Of a stretch of DNA of 64,000 nucleotides, positions 46,830 to 55,817 are shown one piece after another. The position numbers and the translations under genes are program-made. Numbering within the stretch: position 1 is the first letter of the stretch; every line of letters begins with the position of its first letter. The stretch comes from Pseudonocardia sp. C8 (GTDB lineage: Bacteria > Actinomycetota > Actinomycetes > Mycobacteriales > Pseudonocardiaceae), in the NCBI RefSeq assembly GCF_014267175.1, contig NZ_JACMTR010000002.1:1911001-1975000 (forward strand), given 5' to 3'. The notes under the pieces were generated by a model that saw nothing but the letters and a program-made list of their open reading frames with translations, did no database searches and was not told the origin of the DNA.

Positions 46830-47507
46830 ATGTCTGCCGTCACCATCGACCGGGTCGACGCCGGGCTGACCGCGCTCCGGGCCGCCGCGGGCGAGCGCGG
46901 CATCCCGAAACGCGACCTGTTCGCGCTGGCCAAGGAGACCGCGGAGCTCTCACCGCACGAGGTCGAGGTGCTGCTGGACCGCGACGATCCCGACGCGCGC
47001 GTCGTCGCAGTGAGCATCATGGACTTCCAGGCGCGCCGGCGGCGGCTCGACCCCCGGCGGCGGAGGGAGCTCTTCGAGCTCTACCTCGGCCGCCACGACC
47101 GGATCGACAGCTGGGATCTCGTGGACCGTGCTGCGCCGTACGTGGTCGGTGGGTACCTCGCGGACCGGCCGCGCGACCCGCTCTACCGGCTGGCCGCGTC
47201 GCCGCACTGGTACGAGCGGCGGACCGCGATCGTCGCGACGTACTTCTTCATCCGCCGGGGCGAGCTCGACGACACCTTCGCGATCGGTGACCTCCTCGCG
47301 CACGACCCGCACGACCTCGTCCAGAAGGCAGTCGGCGGGTGGACGCGCGAGGCCGGCAAGCGTGACCGGGGCCGGCTACTGGCGTTCCTGAACCGGCACG
47401 CCGTCACCATGCCGCGGGTCGCGCTGCGGTACGCCGTCGAGCATCTCGAACCGGAGCTGCGCCAGCATTACCTCGGGCTCGCCCGTGGCGCCGCCGAGCC
47501 CCGCTGA
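46830..47507 (+). CDS. AlkD-like DNA alkylation repair (HEAT repeat) protein
   Basis: 225 residues from ATG 46830, preceded by GAGGG; an ATG at 46764 in the same frame would add 22 residues of non-conserved sequence. The all-helical pattern has the AlkD-family landmarks DSWDLVDRAAPYVVGGYL and HWYERRTAIVATYFFIRRGE, followed by QKAVGGWTREAGKRD and the terminal helices. AlkD glycosylases excise bulky cationic N3/N7 alkyl bases without flipping them. Whether this member is active is not known. Confidence 0.82.
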   Translation: MSAVTIDRVDAGLTALRAAAGERGIPKRDLFALAKETAELSPHEVEVLLDRDDPDARVVAVSIMDFQARRRRLDPRRRRELFELYLGRHDRIDSWDLVDRAAPYVVGGYLADRPRDPLYRLAASPHWYERRTAIVATYFFIRRGELDDTFAIGDLLAHDPHDLVQKAVGGWTREAGKRDRGRLLAFLNRHAVTMPRVALRYAVEHLEPELRQHYLGLARGAAEPR

Positions 47508-47654
47508 CCGCTCCCGGGCCGGCCGCGCGCACGGCCTCGCCGCACCTGCTCCCTGGCGTTGCGGGCGTTGGGAGTTCTCGCCGCCCGGCTGAACGTGGGC
47601 CGTCGTCGTCCCCTGGTGCACGGCGTAGGAGGCGGGTACGGCAGGCTGCACGCC
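47508..47654. other. Short gap before the MazF-like gene
   Basis: 147 bases. No antitoxin-sized reading frame with a ribosome site was found on either strand, which matters for judging the next gene as an orphan. Confidence 0.4.
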
Positions 47655-48170
47655 ATGGCGATCAACTGGGGCCCGGTCCTGCGCAAGGCCGCCGACCTGG
47701 CGATGCAGCTGCTGAAGGACACGAAGGAGCCGCAGCGGCGGTCCACCGCACCGCCCCGCGGCGCCCCGGCCGGCGGGGTCCGCACCGCGCCCACCGGGGA
47801 CCGCGCCCGGGAGATCGTCTACGCGCCCGAGCCGGACGGCGCCGCCGACCCGGGCGAGATCGTCTGGACCTGGGTCCCCTACGAGGAGGATCCGAACCAG
47901 GGCAAGGACCGGCCGCTGCTCGTCGTCGGGCGCTCCGGCACGGACCTGCTCGGCCTCATGCTGTCCAGCCAGGCCCACCGGGCCGACGACCCGAACTGGG
48001 TCGGCGTCGGCTCCGGGCCCTGGGACCGCACGGGCCGGGCCTCCTACCTGCGGCTGGACCGGGTGCTGGAGGTGGACGAGCACGGGATCCGCCGCGAGGG
48101 CGCGGTGCTGGACCGCCCGCAGTTCGACCGGGTCGCCGAGCAGCTGCGGTCGCGCTACGGCTGGCGCTGA
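47655..48170 (+). CDS. PemK/MazF-like protein without adjacent antitoxin
   Basis: 171 residues from ATG 47655 (MAINWGPVLRKAADLAMQLL). The N-terminal helix and a linker of about 35 residues precede the PemK/MazF-like barrel, seen in PGEIVWTWVPYEEDPNQGKDR (quoted in part), PLLVVGRSG and the LRLDRVLEVDEHGIRREG strands. Classical MazF toxins are endoribonucleases of 110-120 residues paired with a small antitoxin; this protein is longer and has no antitoxin upstream or downstream. It may be one of the actinobacterial solitary members with a non-toxin role. Confidence 0.75.
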   Translation: MAINWGPVLRKAADLAMQLLKDTKEPQRRSTAPPRGAPAGGVRTAPTGDRAREIVYAPEPDGAADPGEIVWTWVPYEEDPNQGKDRPLLVVGRSGTDLLGLMLSSQAHRADDPNWVGVGSGPWDRTGRASYLRLDRVLEVDEHGIRREGAVLDRPQFDRVAEQLRSRYGWR

Positions 48171-48194
48171 CGGCGCGGGTGCGATCATGGCGGC

Positions 48195-48794
48195 ATGCCA
48201 CGGGCAAGCCGCAAGGACGACGTGCTCCGCGCCGCGGAGAAGGTGTTCGCCGAGCACGGGTACGAACGCGCGACCATGCGGCTCATCGCCGACGAGGCCG
48301 GGGTCCGGCTCCCGCTGGTCGTCTACCATTTCGAGACGAAACTGAACCTGTACCGGTCGGTGTTCGAGGCCCACCAGTACCTCAACGAGCAGCGGCTCGA
48401 GCGACTGCGCGCGGTCGACCTGGACGCGCCCGACGCCCTCGACGAGATCGTCGCGGCCTTCCTCTCGATCGGCCGGGTCGATCGGGACGACCTGCGCAAG
48501 CAGCGCTACCTCCGGTTGGTGCTGCGTGAAGCGGGCGACCCGCTGTCCGGGGAGCGCGGCATCATCGCGGACCTGTTCGACCCGATGGCGCGCGAGTTCA
48601 TCGCGGCGCTCGAGACCGCCGTCCCGAGCAAGCCGGCGGGGTTCCACCGCTGGGCCTACATCTTCTCGGTCGGCGCGCTGACGATGTCGAACTTCGACGA
48701 CCGCGAGCGTGCGCTTGCCGCCGGGGCATCCAGCGCGGTCGACCGCATCGACTTCCTCCAGGACTACATCGTCGCCGCACTGCGGCACGGCTGA
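48195..48794 (+). CDS. TetR-family transcriptional regulator
   Basis: 199 residues from ATG 48195. The N-terminal helix-turn-helix is typical: VLRAAEKVFAEHGYERATMR, then IADEAGVRLPLVVYHFETK. The C-terminal part is an all-helical ligand and dimer domain without an assigned class. It lies just upstream of an MFS transporter and two catabolic enzymes, with a 20-base palindrome between it and the transporter, so it probably represses that operon and is induced by its substrate. Confidence 0.9.
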   Translation: MPRASRKDDVLRAAEKVFAEHGYERATMRLIADEAGVRLPLVVYHFETKLNLYRSVFEAHQYLNEQRLERLRAVDLDAPDALDEIVAAFLSIGRVDRDDLRKQRYLRLVLREAGDPLSGERGIIADLFDPMAREFIAALETAVPSKPAGFHRWAYIFSVGALTMSNFDDRERALAAGASSAVDRIDFLQDYIVAALRHG

Positions 48795-48834
48795 GCACGA
48801 CACCGGTGCACCGCAGGCAACCGCTTGCCATCGA

Positions 48835-48854
48835 GACTGAACGTACGGACAGTC
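48835..48854 (+). promoter_or_regulatory. Palindromic TetR-type operator
   Basis: GACTGAACGTACGGACAGTC is palindromic in its outer GACTG/CAGTC and inner CGTACG. It lies 30 bases before the MFS start. A TTGCCA at 48825-48830 could be a -35, which would put the operator over the spacer and -10. Confidence 0.65.
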
Positions 48855-48883
48855 AGGGTTCCCTGGTGGTTCCGGAGGATCCG

Positions 48884-50116
48884 ATGACGCAATCTTCCAC
48901 GTACAAGTGGGTCGTTCTCGTCGGCACGTTCATCATCTACATGAGCGACGCCATGGAGATCGCGATCCTGTCGTTCACCCTGCCCGCCATCTCGCGGGAG
49001 TTCGGGCTGGTCCCGCTCGAGGCGGGGTTCCTGGCGACGGCCACACTGCTCGGCATGGGCGTCAGCGGGCCCGTGATGGGCTGGCTGGCCGACAACCGGG
49101 GCCGGCGGTTCGCACTGATCGTCTGCCTCGGCATGTTCGCCGTGCTCACGGCGGTCGTCTACGTGGTCCCGAACTTCGAGACGTTCCTGGTCCTGCGGTT
49201 CCTGGCCGGGATCGGGCTCGGCGGCGTCTGGAGCATCATCTCGGCCTTCGTGGTCGAGACCTGGCCCGCGCACCAGCGTGCCAAGGCCGTGGCGTTCGTC
49301 CTCGCGTCGTTCCCGATCGGCAGCGCCGTGGCAGCCCAGCTCGCCCGCGCCCTGCTGCCGGACTGGCGGCTGCTGTTCCTCGTCGCGGGGGTCGGAGCGG
49401 TGCTCCCGCTGCTCATCGCGATCGTGGCGCTCCGGGAGTCCGGGGCCTGGCAGGCGAGCCGCGCGGCGGCACCCGCGACCGTGTCGGTCCGGGAGATCTT
49501 CCGGCCCGGCCTGGCCCGCGTGACGATCCTGGCGAGCGGGGTCGCGATCTGCACCTTCGTGGCGTACTACGGGACGACGACCTGGCTTCCGAGCTACCTG
49601 CAGAACGAGCGCGGCCTCGACGGGAGCACCGTCGGCCAGTACATGACCTGGCTCAACCTCGGCATGTTCGTCGGATACCTCGCGTTCGGCTGGGTCGCCG
49701 ACCGGTACGGCAAGAAGCTGGCGCTCACGGCGTCGCTCCTCGGGGCGGGCGTGCTCATGCCGGTGTACGGGCTGGTGACCGACCAGTCGGCGTTGCTGTG
49801 GCTCGGCCCGCTCTACGCGTTCTTCATGACCTTCGCCGGGCTGTTCGGCTCCTACCTGGCCGAGCTCTACCCGACGGCCGTGCGGACGACCGGTGCCGGA
49901 TTCTGCTTCAACCTCGGCCGGGGCATCTCCGCGTTCGCCCCCATGGTCCTCGGCGGGATCGCCGCCGCGGCCTCGCTGGCACTGGGGCTGGTGATCAGCG
50001 GCGGCATCTTCCTGCTCGGTGCGGTACTCATGTTCTTCCTGCCGAAGGCCCCCTCGGACACCCGCGACGCCGACTCCGGCGCCCTGGAAGGGATCACCAG
50101 TGCGACGACTCGTTGA
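48884..50116 (+). CDS. MFS transporter, probably for an aromatic or cyclic acid
   Basis: 410 residues from ATG 48884, GGAGG five bases upstream. Twelve membrane helices; the two MFS loop motifs are GWLADNRGRR and GWVADRYGKK. The first helix has the charged YMSDAMEI, like the DxxD of the aromatic acid:proton symporter group. The substrate is unknown; genes for a cyclase and an FAH-type hydrolase follow in an overlapping operon, which points to uptake of a carboxylic catabolite. Confidence 0.85.
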   Translation: MTQSSTYKWVVLVGTFIIYMSDAMEIAILSFTLPAISREFGLVPLEAGFLATATLLGMGVSGPVMGWLADNRGRRFALIVCLGMFAVLTAVVYVVPNFETFLVLRFLAGIGLGGVWSIISAFVVETWPAHQRAKAVAFVLASFPIGSAVAAQLARALLPDWRLLFLVAGVGAVLPLLIAIVALRESGAWQASRAAAPATVSVREIFRPGLARVTILASGVAICTFVAYYGTTTWLPSYLQNERGLDGSTVGQYMTWLNLGMFVGYLAFGWVADRYGKKLALTASLLGAGVLMPVYGLVTDQSALLWLGPLYAFFMTFAGLFGSYLAELYPTAVRTTGAGFCFNLGRGISAFAPMVLGGIAAAASLALGLVISGGIFLLGAVLMFFLPKAPSDTRDADSGALEGITSATTR

Positions 50117-50882
50117 CATCTCGGTCCCGCTGCAGGGCGGGATCGCCTCCGATCCGCCCGGCCACGAGCCGTCGATCACCTACATCGACCACCAGCAGTC
50201 CACCGCGGACATGCTCCGGTTCTTCCCGGGCGCGACACCGGGCGACCTGCCCGACGGCGAGGGCTGGGCGATCGAGCGGATCGAGGCCACCACCCACACC
50301 GGCACCCACCTCGACGCCCCCTACCACTACGCGTCCACCATGGACGGCGGGCAGCGGGCCATCACGATCGACGAGGTCCCCCTGGAGTGGTGCTTCCAGG
50401 CCGGGGTCAAGCTGGACTTCCGGCACCTCGACGACGGCCACGTCGTGACCCCCGCCGACATCGACGCCGAGCTCGACCGGATCGGGCACCGGTTGCGCCC
50501 GCTGGACATCGTGCTGGTCAACACCCGTGCGGGCGCCCGGTACGGCGAGGACGACTACGTCGCGACCGGCTGCGGGGTCGGCCGTGCGGCCACCCTGCAC
50601 CTGCTGGAGCAGGGGGTCCGGGTGACCGGCACCGACGCCTGGAGCTGGGACGCCCCGTTCCGGTTCACGGCCGAACGCTACGCCCGCGACGGGGACGCCT
50701 CGATCATCTGGGAGGGGCACCGGGCGGGCCGCGAGATCGGCTACTGCCACATCGAGAAGCTGCACAACCTGGAGAGCCTGCCCGCCACCGGGTTCCAGGT
50801 CGCCTGCTTCCCGGTCAAGATCCACGCAGCCTCGGCCGGGTGGACCCGGGCGGTGGCGATCGTCGAGGAGGGAACGGAATGA
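50100..50882 (+). CDS. Cyclase family protein (kynurenine formamidase-like)
   Basis: 260 residues from GTG 50100, which overlaps the end of the transporter by 17 bases; GGAAGGGA is upstream. The metal-binding signature HTGTHLDAPYH occupies residues 66-76 (His66, His70, Asp72, His76). GCGVGRAATLHLL, RVTGTDAWSWD and the closing HAASAGWTRAVAIV segment agree with the cyclase/arylformamidase family, which hydrolyses amides or lactones with a divalent metal. It is unlikely to be tryptophan catabolism, as no other kyn genes are near. Substrate unknown. Confidence 0.85.
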   Translation: MRRLVDISVPLQGGIASDPPGHEPSITYIDHQQSTADMLRFFPGATPGDLPDGEGWAIERIEATTHTGTHLDAPYHYASTMDGGQRAITIDEVPLEWCFQAGVKLDFRHLDDGHVVTPADIDAELDRIGHRLRPLDIVLVNTRAGARYGEDDYVATGCGVGRAATLHLLEQGVRVTGTDAWSWDAPFRFTAERYARDGDASIIWEGHRAGREIGYCHIEKLHNLESLPATGFQVACFPVKIHAASAGWTRAVAIVEEGTE

Positions 50883-51853
50883 GGATCGGGTCACTGGAGC
50901 TGGCGGGCGCCCGCCGGTACGGCCGGGTGACCGGGGACGACCTGGACCTCCTGGCCCCGGGCTGCGACCCGCTCGCCCTGCTGGACCCGGACCGGGCCGG
51001 CGAGCTCGCCTGGGAGGGCCGGGTGCCGTGGGACGGCGCGGGCCGGCTCGCACCGCCGGTCCCGGTGTCCACCGTCCGCGACTTCATCACCTTCGAGCAG
51101 CACACCGCCGGGTCGCTGCGGTCCGTCGTCGGCTCGGCGGAGGTTCCCGAGGCCTGGTTCGAGGCTCCGGCGTTCTACTTCACCAACCCGCACGCGGTGA
51201 TCGGCTCGGGCGAGGACGTCCCGGTCCCGCCCGGGAGCGAGCTGTTCGACGTCGAGCTGGAGGTCGGGATCGTCATCGGGCGGGCCGGGTACAACCTCCC
51301 GGTCGACCGGGCCTGGGACCACATCGCGGGCCTCACCGTGCTGAACGACTGGTCCGCACGCGACCTGCAGCGTGCCGAGATGCGGGTGGGGCTCGGCCCC
51401 GCCAAGGGCAAGGACACCGCGACCACCCTCGGGCCGGTCCTGGTCGGCCTCGACGAGCTCGCGGGGGCGCGGCGCGGTGACCGCTACGACCTCGACATGG
51501 AGGTCACGGTCAACGGGAGCCGGCTCGGCGGGGACTCGCTGGCGAACATGGCCTGGTCGTTCGCCGAGCTCGTGTCCTACGCGAGCCGGGGAACCTGGGT
51601 GCGGCCCGGCGACGTGCTCGGATCGGGCACCTGCGGTGGTGGCTGCCTGGCCGAGCACTGGGGCTGGTCGGGAGACCGGTCCCCGGCTCCGCTGGCCGTC
51701 GGCGACGTCGTCCGGATGACCGTCGAGGGAATCGGGACGATCGAGAACCGGGTCGTCGCGGGGCCGGAGCTGCACCCGGTGCCGGCCGCCCGGCGGGTTC
51801 CGTGGTCGGAGCCACCGGCGCCGCAGCTGCGCCGACGGCCGGCCATCGGCTAG
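50879..51853 (+). CDS. Fumarylacetoacetate hydrolase (FAH) family protein
   Basis: 324 residues from ATG 50879 (ATGA overlap with the cyclase gene). The FAH catalytic fold is seen in FYFTNPHAVIGSGEDVPVP, FDVELEVGIVIGR with the acidic metal ligands, LNDWSARDLQRAEM, and GDVLGSGTCGGGCL. The family hydrolyses C-C bonds in, or isomerises or decarboxylates, beta-dicarbonyl acids. Together with the cyclase, transporter and TetR this forms a catabolic module whose substrate is unknown. Its TAG stop is part of the -10 box of the next transcript. Confidence 0.88.
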   Translation: MRIGSLELAGARRYGRVTGDDLDLLAPGCDPLALLDPDRAGELAWEGRVPWDGAGRLAPPVPVSTVRDFITFEQHTAGSLRSVVGSAEVPEAWFEAPAFYFTNPHAVIGSGEDVPVPPGSELFDVELEVGIVIGRAGYNLPVDRAWDHIAGLTVLNDWSARDLQRAEMRVGLGPAKGKDTATTLGPVLVGLDELAGARRGDRYDLDMEVTVNGSRLGGDSLANMAWSFAELVSYASRGTWVRPGDVLGSGTCGGGCLAEHWGWSGDRSPAPLAVGDVVRMTVEGIGTIENRVVAGPELHPVPAARRVPWSEPPAPQLRRRPAIG

Positions 51854-51856
51854 GCT
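51851..51856 (+). promoter_or_regulatory. -10 box of the ABC-F leader transcript
   Basis: TAGGCT fits TANNNT and puts the transcript start near 51863, four bases before the leader peptide ATG. No strong -35 hexamer is visible. Confidence 0.5.
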
Positions 51857-51866
51857 GACGATCATC

Positions 51867-51878
51867 ATGGAGCTCTGA
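51867..51878 (+). CDS. Leader peptide Met-Glu-Leu of the ABC-F gene
   Basis: A three-codon frame, ATG GAG CTC TGA, lies at the very start of the predicted transcript, followed by a hairpin and then the ABC-F ribosome site. It has no Shine-Dalgarno site and would be read from a nearly leaderless end. Short leader peptides that stall drug-bound ribosomes control several ABC-F and erm genes; this is proposed by analogy. Confidence 0.5.
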   Translation: MEL

Positions 51879-51948
51879 CGACGTACCCGACCGCGGACGC
51901 GGCCCAGGCCCCCGCGGTCTCCCTCTGTTCTCCGGAGGAGACGTCGTC
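51877..51948 (+). promoter_or_regulatory. Attenuator between leader peptide and ABC-F gene
   Basis: GACCGCGG (51889-51896) pairs with CCGCGGTC (51912-51919), followed by TCCCTCTGTTCT (51920-51931), a terminator-like layout. GACGACGT (51877-51884), overlapping the leader stop, is the exact complement of ACGTCGTC (51941-51948) just before the ABC-F start. GGAGGAG at 51934-51940 is the ribosome site. A ribosome held on the leader would block the outer pairing and could free the downstream start. Confidence 0.55.
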
Positions 51949-53649
<1,701 letters not shown>

Positions 53650-53687
53650 CCCCACCGCCCGGCCCGTCGCGGTGGGAAACTGGGCCG

Positions 53688-54194
53688 ATGACCCGCTCTC
53701 CGCCGTCACCGGACGACGGCACCGAGCCGGCCCGCAACGAGAACGAGCTGGAACGGCTGGACCGGCACTGGATCGAGCTGCTGCAGGAGCTGCGGGTCGT
53801 GCAGACCGGCGTGCAGCTGCTGACCGGGCTGCTGCTGACCGTCCCGTTCCAGTGGCGGTTCCCCCAGCTCGACGACTTCCAGCGCGGGCTCTACCTGGTC
53901 GCGGTCTCGCTGTCGGTGTGCGCCACGGCGTCGCTGATCGCGCCGGTGGCGCTGCACCGCGCGCTGTTCCGCCAGCACGCCCGGCCCGCGCTGGTCGACT
54001 CCGGCCAGCGGTTCGCCGTGGCCGGCCTGGGGATCCTCGCGCTGGCCGTCGTCGCGGTCGTCTGGCTGATCTTCGACCTGGTGCTCGGGCGGGAGGGCGC
54101 GCTCCTCGCGGCGGCGCTGGCGTTCCTGCTGTTCGCCGTGCTGTGGACGGTCGGGCCGTGGCGGCGGCGCCGCCGCGCCCGGCGGGAGAGGTGA
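53688..54194 (+). CDS. DUF6328 family four-helix membrane protein
   Basis: 168 residues from ATG 53688; an upstream start at 53607 would overlap the ABC-F gene. After a polar N-terminus comes LERLDRHWIELLQELRVVQTG (the family opening, given in part), then four hydrophobic helices (about 42-60, 68-90, 105-125 and 130-150) and a very basic tail ([10 protein letters not shown]). The family is common in actinobacteria; function unknown. It converges with the next gene. Confidence 0.8.
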   Translation: MTRSPPSPDDGTEPARNENELERLDRHWIELLQELRVVQTGVQLLTGLLLTVPFQWRFPQLDDFQRGLYLVAVSLSVCATASLIAPVALHRALFRQHARPALVDSGQRFAVAGLGILALAVVAVVWLIFDLVLGREGALLAAALAFLLFAVLWTVGPWRRRRRARRER

Positions 54195-54239
54195 GCAAGC
54201 GTGCGCCACCGTCGTGCCGTCACGGGGAGGACGGCGCGG

Positions 54240-54920
54240 TCAGTTCGGGCTGTGCGCGTCCGGGTGGAACGTGCCCTGCGGCGCCGGGACCGCCCGCAGC
54301 CGTCCCAGCAGCCCGGTCTCGCGGGTCAGCAGCCGGCGGACCTCGCGCAGCCGCTGCACCGGGCAGGTCTGCTCCAGCAGGTGCTGGCGGTCGACCAGCG
54401 GCAGCAGGCAGTCCCCGGCCAGCAGGTGCGCGAGCGCGGAGACCGGGGTGTCCTCGTCGGGCTCGGACCAGTCCCCGCTGCGCCAAGCGGTGCGGCAGTA
54501 GCCGCGGTGCGCCGCACGGGCGGCCCGCTCCAGCATCGTGACCAGCCGCGGATCGGTGCCGGGGGCCGCGTCGGGGACGAACTCGACCTCGGCGCACAGG
54601 TACGGGCGGGCGCCGTCGTCGATGTCGAGCACCCGGAACCGGCGCGCACCCCGGGTGACCACGTCGTAGCGGCCGTCGGGCAGCGGCCGGGCGTCGAGCA
54701 GCACCGCGGTGCAGCCGACGGGATACACCCCGTCCGGCCCGGACCGGTCCGGATGGTGTCCCTCGCGGACCGCGACGACCCCGAACTCCTTGCCCGGCAC
54801 GACGCCGGTGAGCAGGTCGGCGGTCAGCCGGCGGTACCGCGGTTCGAAGATGTGCAGGGGGAGCGCGACACCCGGCAGCAGCACCGTCCCCAGCGGGAAC
54901 AGCGGCAGCGTCGCAGGCAC
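54240..54920 (-). CDS. LON N-terminal (substrate-binding) domain protein
   Basis: 226 residues from ATG 54920. The opening LPLFPLGTVLLPGVALPLHIFEPRYR is the LON_substr_bdg signature (quoted over more than one strand: LPLFPLGTVLLPG and LPLHIFEPRYR). A stretch with FGVVAVREG and GCTAVLLDARPLPDGRYDVV follows, then a helical C-terminus. There is no ATPase or protease domain. Stand-alone proteins of this type are widespread, of unclear role. Its start is four bases from the stop of nrtR, so the two are one leftward operon. Confidence 0.9.
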   Translation of the reverse strand: MPATLPLFPLGTVLLPGVALPLHIFEPRYRRLTADLLTGVVPGKEFGVVAVREGHHPDRSGPDGVYPVGCTAVLLDARPLPDGRYDVVTRGARRFRVLDIDDGARPYLCAEVEFVPDAAPGTDPRLVTMLERAARAAHRGYCRTAWRSGDWSEPDEDTPVSALAHLLAGDCLLPLVDRQHLLEQTCPVQRLREVRRLLTRETGLLGRLRAVPAPQGTFHPDAHSPN

Positions 54921-54924
54921 CGGT

Positions 54925-55650
54925 TCACGGTAGTACGACCCCGGTGCTCCCGCCCGGCCGCGACGGGTCCGGCCGGGCCGGGGGCCGCAGCACCGCGAAC
55001 GCGTCCGTCACGCGCAGGGTGCGGTCGGTGAACCGGAACAGCGCCGCGGGACGCCCGCCGGCCCGGCCGGGCGGGGCCGTCTCCCCGGTCGGCTCCAGCA
55101 GGTCGCGGCGAGTCAGGACGCGCTGCAGGTTGGTCGCCGACACCGAGTGGCCGAGCGCGGCCACGTAGTGCTCCCGCAGTGCCGAGATCGTGAACTCCGC
55201 CGGGGCGAGCGCGAAGCCCAGGTTCGTGTAGGACAGCTTGGCGCGCAACCGGTCCCGGGCCGAGTCGACGATCCCGGCGTGGTCGAACGCGGTGGCGGGG
55301 AGCGCGTCGACCGGGTGCCACCGGGTGTCCGCCGGCAGCGCCGGGTCCGCGTCGGACGGGACGAGCCCGAGGAACGCGGTCGCGATCATCCGCGGGCCGG
55401 GCGTGCGGTCCGGGTCGGAGAACACCGACAGCTGCTCCACGTGGGCGATCTCGCGGACGTCGACCTTCTCGGCGAGCTGCCGGCGCACCGAGGTCTCCAC
55501 GTCCTCGCCGGCGGCGAGCCGCCCGCCCGGCAGGGCCCACCGGCCCGCGTCCGGGTCCAGCGCGCGCTCCCAGAGCAGCACCCGCAGCCGCCCGTCCCGG
55601 ATCCCGAGCACGGCGGCGAGCACCTCGTGCAGGACCGGCGGCGACGTCAC
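54925..55650 (-). CDS. nrtR: NrtR-type Nudix-like regulator of NAD synthesis
   Basis: 241 residues from ATG 55650. An N-terminal Nudix fold (WALPGGRLAAGEDVETSVRR, about 38-57) is followed by a C-terminal winged helix (LSYTNLGFALAPAEFTISAL, then YVAALGHSVSATNLQRVLTR and DLLEPTG). The Nudix box is degenerate: the expected REUxEE reads RQLAEK (residues 57-62), so two metal-binding glutamates are lost and hydrolysis is unlikely. NrtR proteins bind ADP-ribose and repress NAD genes. The gene faces away from nadABC across 167 bases that hold a palindrome, which supports the role. Confidence 0.87.
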   Translation of the reverse strand: MTSPPVLHEVLAAVLGIRDGRLRVLLWERALDPDAGRWALPGGRLAAGEDVETSVRRQLAEKVDVREIAHVEQLSVFSDPDRTPGPRMIATAFLGLVPSDADPALPADTRWHPVDALPATAFDHAGIVDSARDRLRAKLSYTNLGFALAPAEFTISALREHYVAALGHSVSATNLQRVLTRRDLLEPTGETAPPGRAGGRPAALFRFTDRTLRVTDAFAVLRPPARPDPSRPGGSTGVVLP

Positions 55651-55758
55651 GGCCGCCAGCGTAGGGGCCTCCCGGCAACCGACCGTGGCGTGACGTCCGG
55701 GTGTCCGTCAGGTGAGGTCCCGGTCACCGTTGTGGTGCCGCCGCCGCATCCCCGGTGC

Positions 55759-55764
55759 TACGAT
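55759..55764 (+). promoter_or_regulatory. -10 box of nadABC
   Basis: TACGAT is a perfect TANNNT; the transcript would start near 55771, about 47 bases before nadA. TGCCGC at 55736-55741 is a weak -35 at 17 bases. Confidence 0.55.
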
Positions 55765-55771
55765 CCCGCAA

Positions 55772-55794
55772 GTTTCCGCTCACTAGGCGAAAAC
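55772..55794 (+). promoter_or_regulatory. Candidate NrtR operator upstream of nadA
   Basis: An imperfect 23-base palindrome with GTTTCCGC on the left and GCGAAAAC on the right, at the predicted transcript start. Position and symmetry suit a repressor; the link to NrtR is inferred from the neighbouring gene. Confidence 0.5.
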
Positions 55795-55817
55795 CCGAGC
55801 GGCCCGGGAGGGCGAGA

